Source: Acanthaster planci (taxonomy: Eukaryota; Echinodermata; Asteroidea; Valvatida; Acanthasteridae). From it: DNA of 60,000 nt. Under the pieces are notes generated by a model. The model worked only from the letters and a program-made list of their open reading frames with translations. It did no database searches and was not told where the DNA came from. Position 1 is the stretch's first letter. Each line of letters starts with the position of its first letter. Of the stretch, positions 59,801 through 60,000 are shown in pieces. Position numbers and translations under genes: made by a program. The stretch is from positions 2,673,322 to 2,733,321 of the forward strand of contig NW_019091358.1 of the NCBI RefSeq assembly GCF_001949145.1. The letters run 5' to 3'.

Positions 59801-60000
59801 CACAACATTGGTGTGAATGGATCACATACCCTGACCAATGGATGACTGTCATACATGTACATGTCCAGATCTGCTGCCAACTGCATTAGTGTTAGTGTGT
59901 TTGTGTGTTTTGACCGGTGTTGAACTCAATTTGGTGTCTTGTCCAGCAGGAGCTACACATGATGTACATGCACAGGACCAGGCAGGTGGTCGGACAACCC

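Larger units (their letters stand above)
27158..60000 (+). other. SNX27: Probable SNX27 intron 1 (incomplete), 32.8 kb or more
   Basis: The intron starts GTGAGT. Nothing to the window end reads as the expected continuation (a NHVNVEGATHKQV-like PDZ end, or the PX or FERM-like domains), and no other gene is recognised on either strand. From 27.2 to 28.9 kb and from 43 to 50.9 kb I see only AT-rich DNA with short ORFs, apart from the repeats and the gap listed below. From about 30 kb the palindromic acatgtacatgt repeat is scattered throughout. Further blocks without features of their own: 36.1-37.2, 37.4-39.4, 53.4-56.6 and 56.9-60 kb. Confidence 0.6.
30041..60000. repeat. Dispersed palindromic tacatg/gtacat repeat domain
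   Basis: The self-complementary 12-mer acatgtacatgt and its longer forms occur dozens of times from 30041 to the end. I find no tandem copy of it in the first 30 kb, only isolated acatgtac words. The densest clusters are at 32394-32504, 34730-34785, 40221-40413 and 48530-48870. Confidence 0.8.

Noticed and set aside
30041-60000. Reading acatgtacatgt as tandem p53-type response elements
   Set aside because: The CATG cores are 6 bp apart, not the 10 bp spacing of p53 half sites, and the motif is too frequent for a specific regulatory role.

Overview
This is a eukaryotic nuclear window, most likely from a marine deuterostome invertebrate; I lean to an echinoderm but cannot prove it. The reasons are spliced protein genes with animal-type splice sites, intron-containing tRNA-Tyr genes, many short non-autonomous DNA transposons, a tRNA-derived SINE and very abundant palindromic tacatg/gtacat repeats. 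Most short open frames are noise in intronic or intergenic DNA. Two assembly gaps (N) are present, at 2482-2642 and 45486-46383.

Region 1 (about 0.8-12.2 kb) is a tRNA cluster. It holds five intact-looking tRNA-Tyr(GTA) genes. All are split at the same point, with 37-nt and 36-nt exons and introns of 16 to 44 nt. It also holds one intact tRNA-Lys(TTT) and several broken copies of both. The tRNA-Tyr copies sit in duplicated flanking DNA, with MITE-like elements between them, including a perfect 63-bp inverted repeat with a 6-nt loop.

Region 2 (15.1-22.1 kb, minus strand) is a gene I could reconstruct through eight exons whose phases all agree. It is the orthologue of GTDC1/QTMAN, the tRNA-queuosine mannosyltransferase. 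The inferred protein is about 631 residues, with the N-terminal YGGSH motif and a C-terminal EX7E motif. It is longer than the human protein because of a repeat-rich central linker and a C-terminal tail that appears to be translated minisatellite DNA.

Region 3 (22.2-26.9 kb) is the gap between this gene and SNX27. A possible extra first exon of QTMAN lies at 26470-26555, only about 340 bp from the SNX27 start, which would make a head-to-head promoter.

Region 4 (26.9-60 kb, plus strand) starts with the first coding exon of sorting nexin 27: the N-terminus and most of the PDZ domain, ending at a GTGAGT donor. I find no further SNX27 exon. The remaining 32.8 kb is therefore most simply read as a very long first intron. 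It contains two clear hAT-type MITEs plus a small relative, piggyBac-like TTAA elements, another MITE with 18-bp inverted ends, a SINE, the 3' end of a non-LTR retrotransposon, small tandem repeats and a high density of tacatg repeats.

The two protein genes do not form a pathway. QTMAN glycosylates queuosine in tRNA, and SNX27 acts in endosome-to-plasma-membrane recycling with retromer. The closeness of a tRNA-queuosine enzyme to a cluster of tRNA-Tyr genes, which encode a queuosine-carrying tRNA, is notable but may be chance. I found no convincing previously undescribed system.
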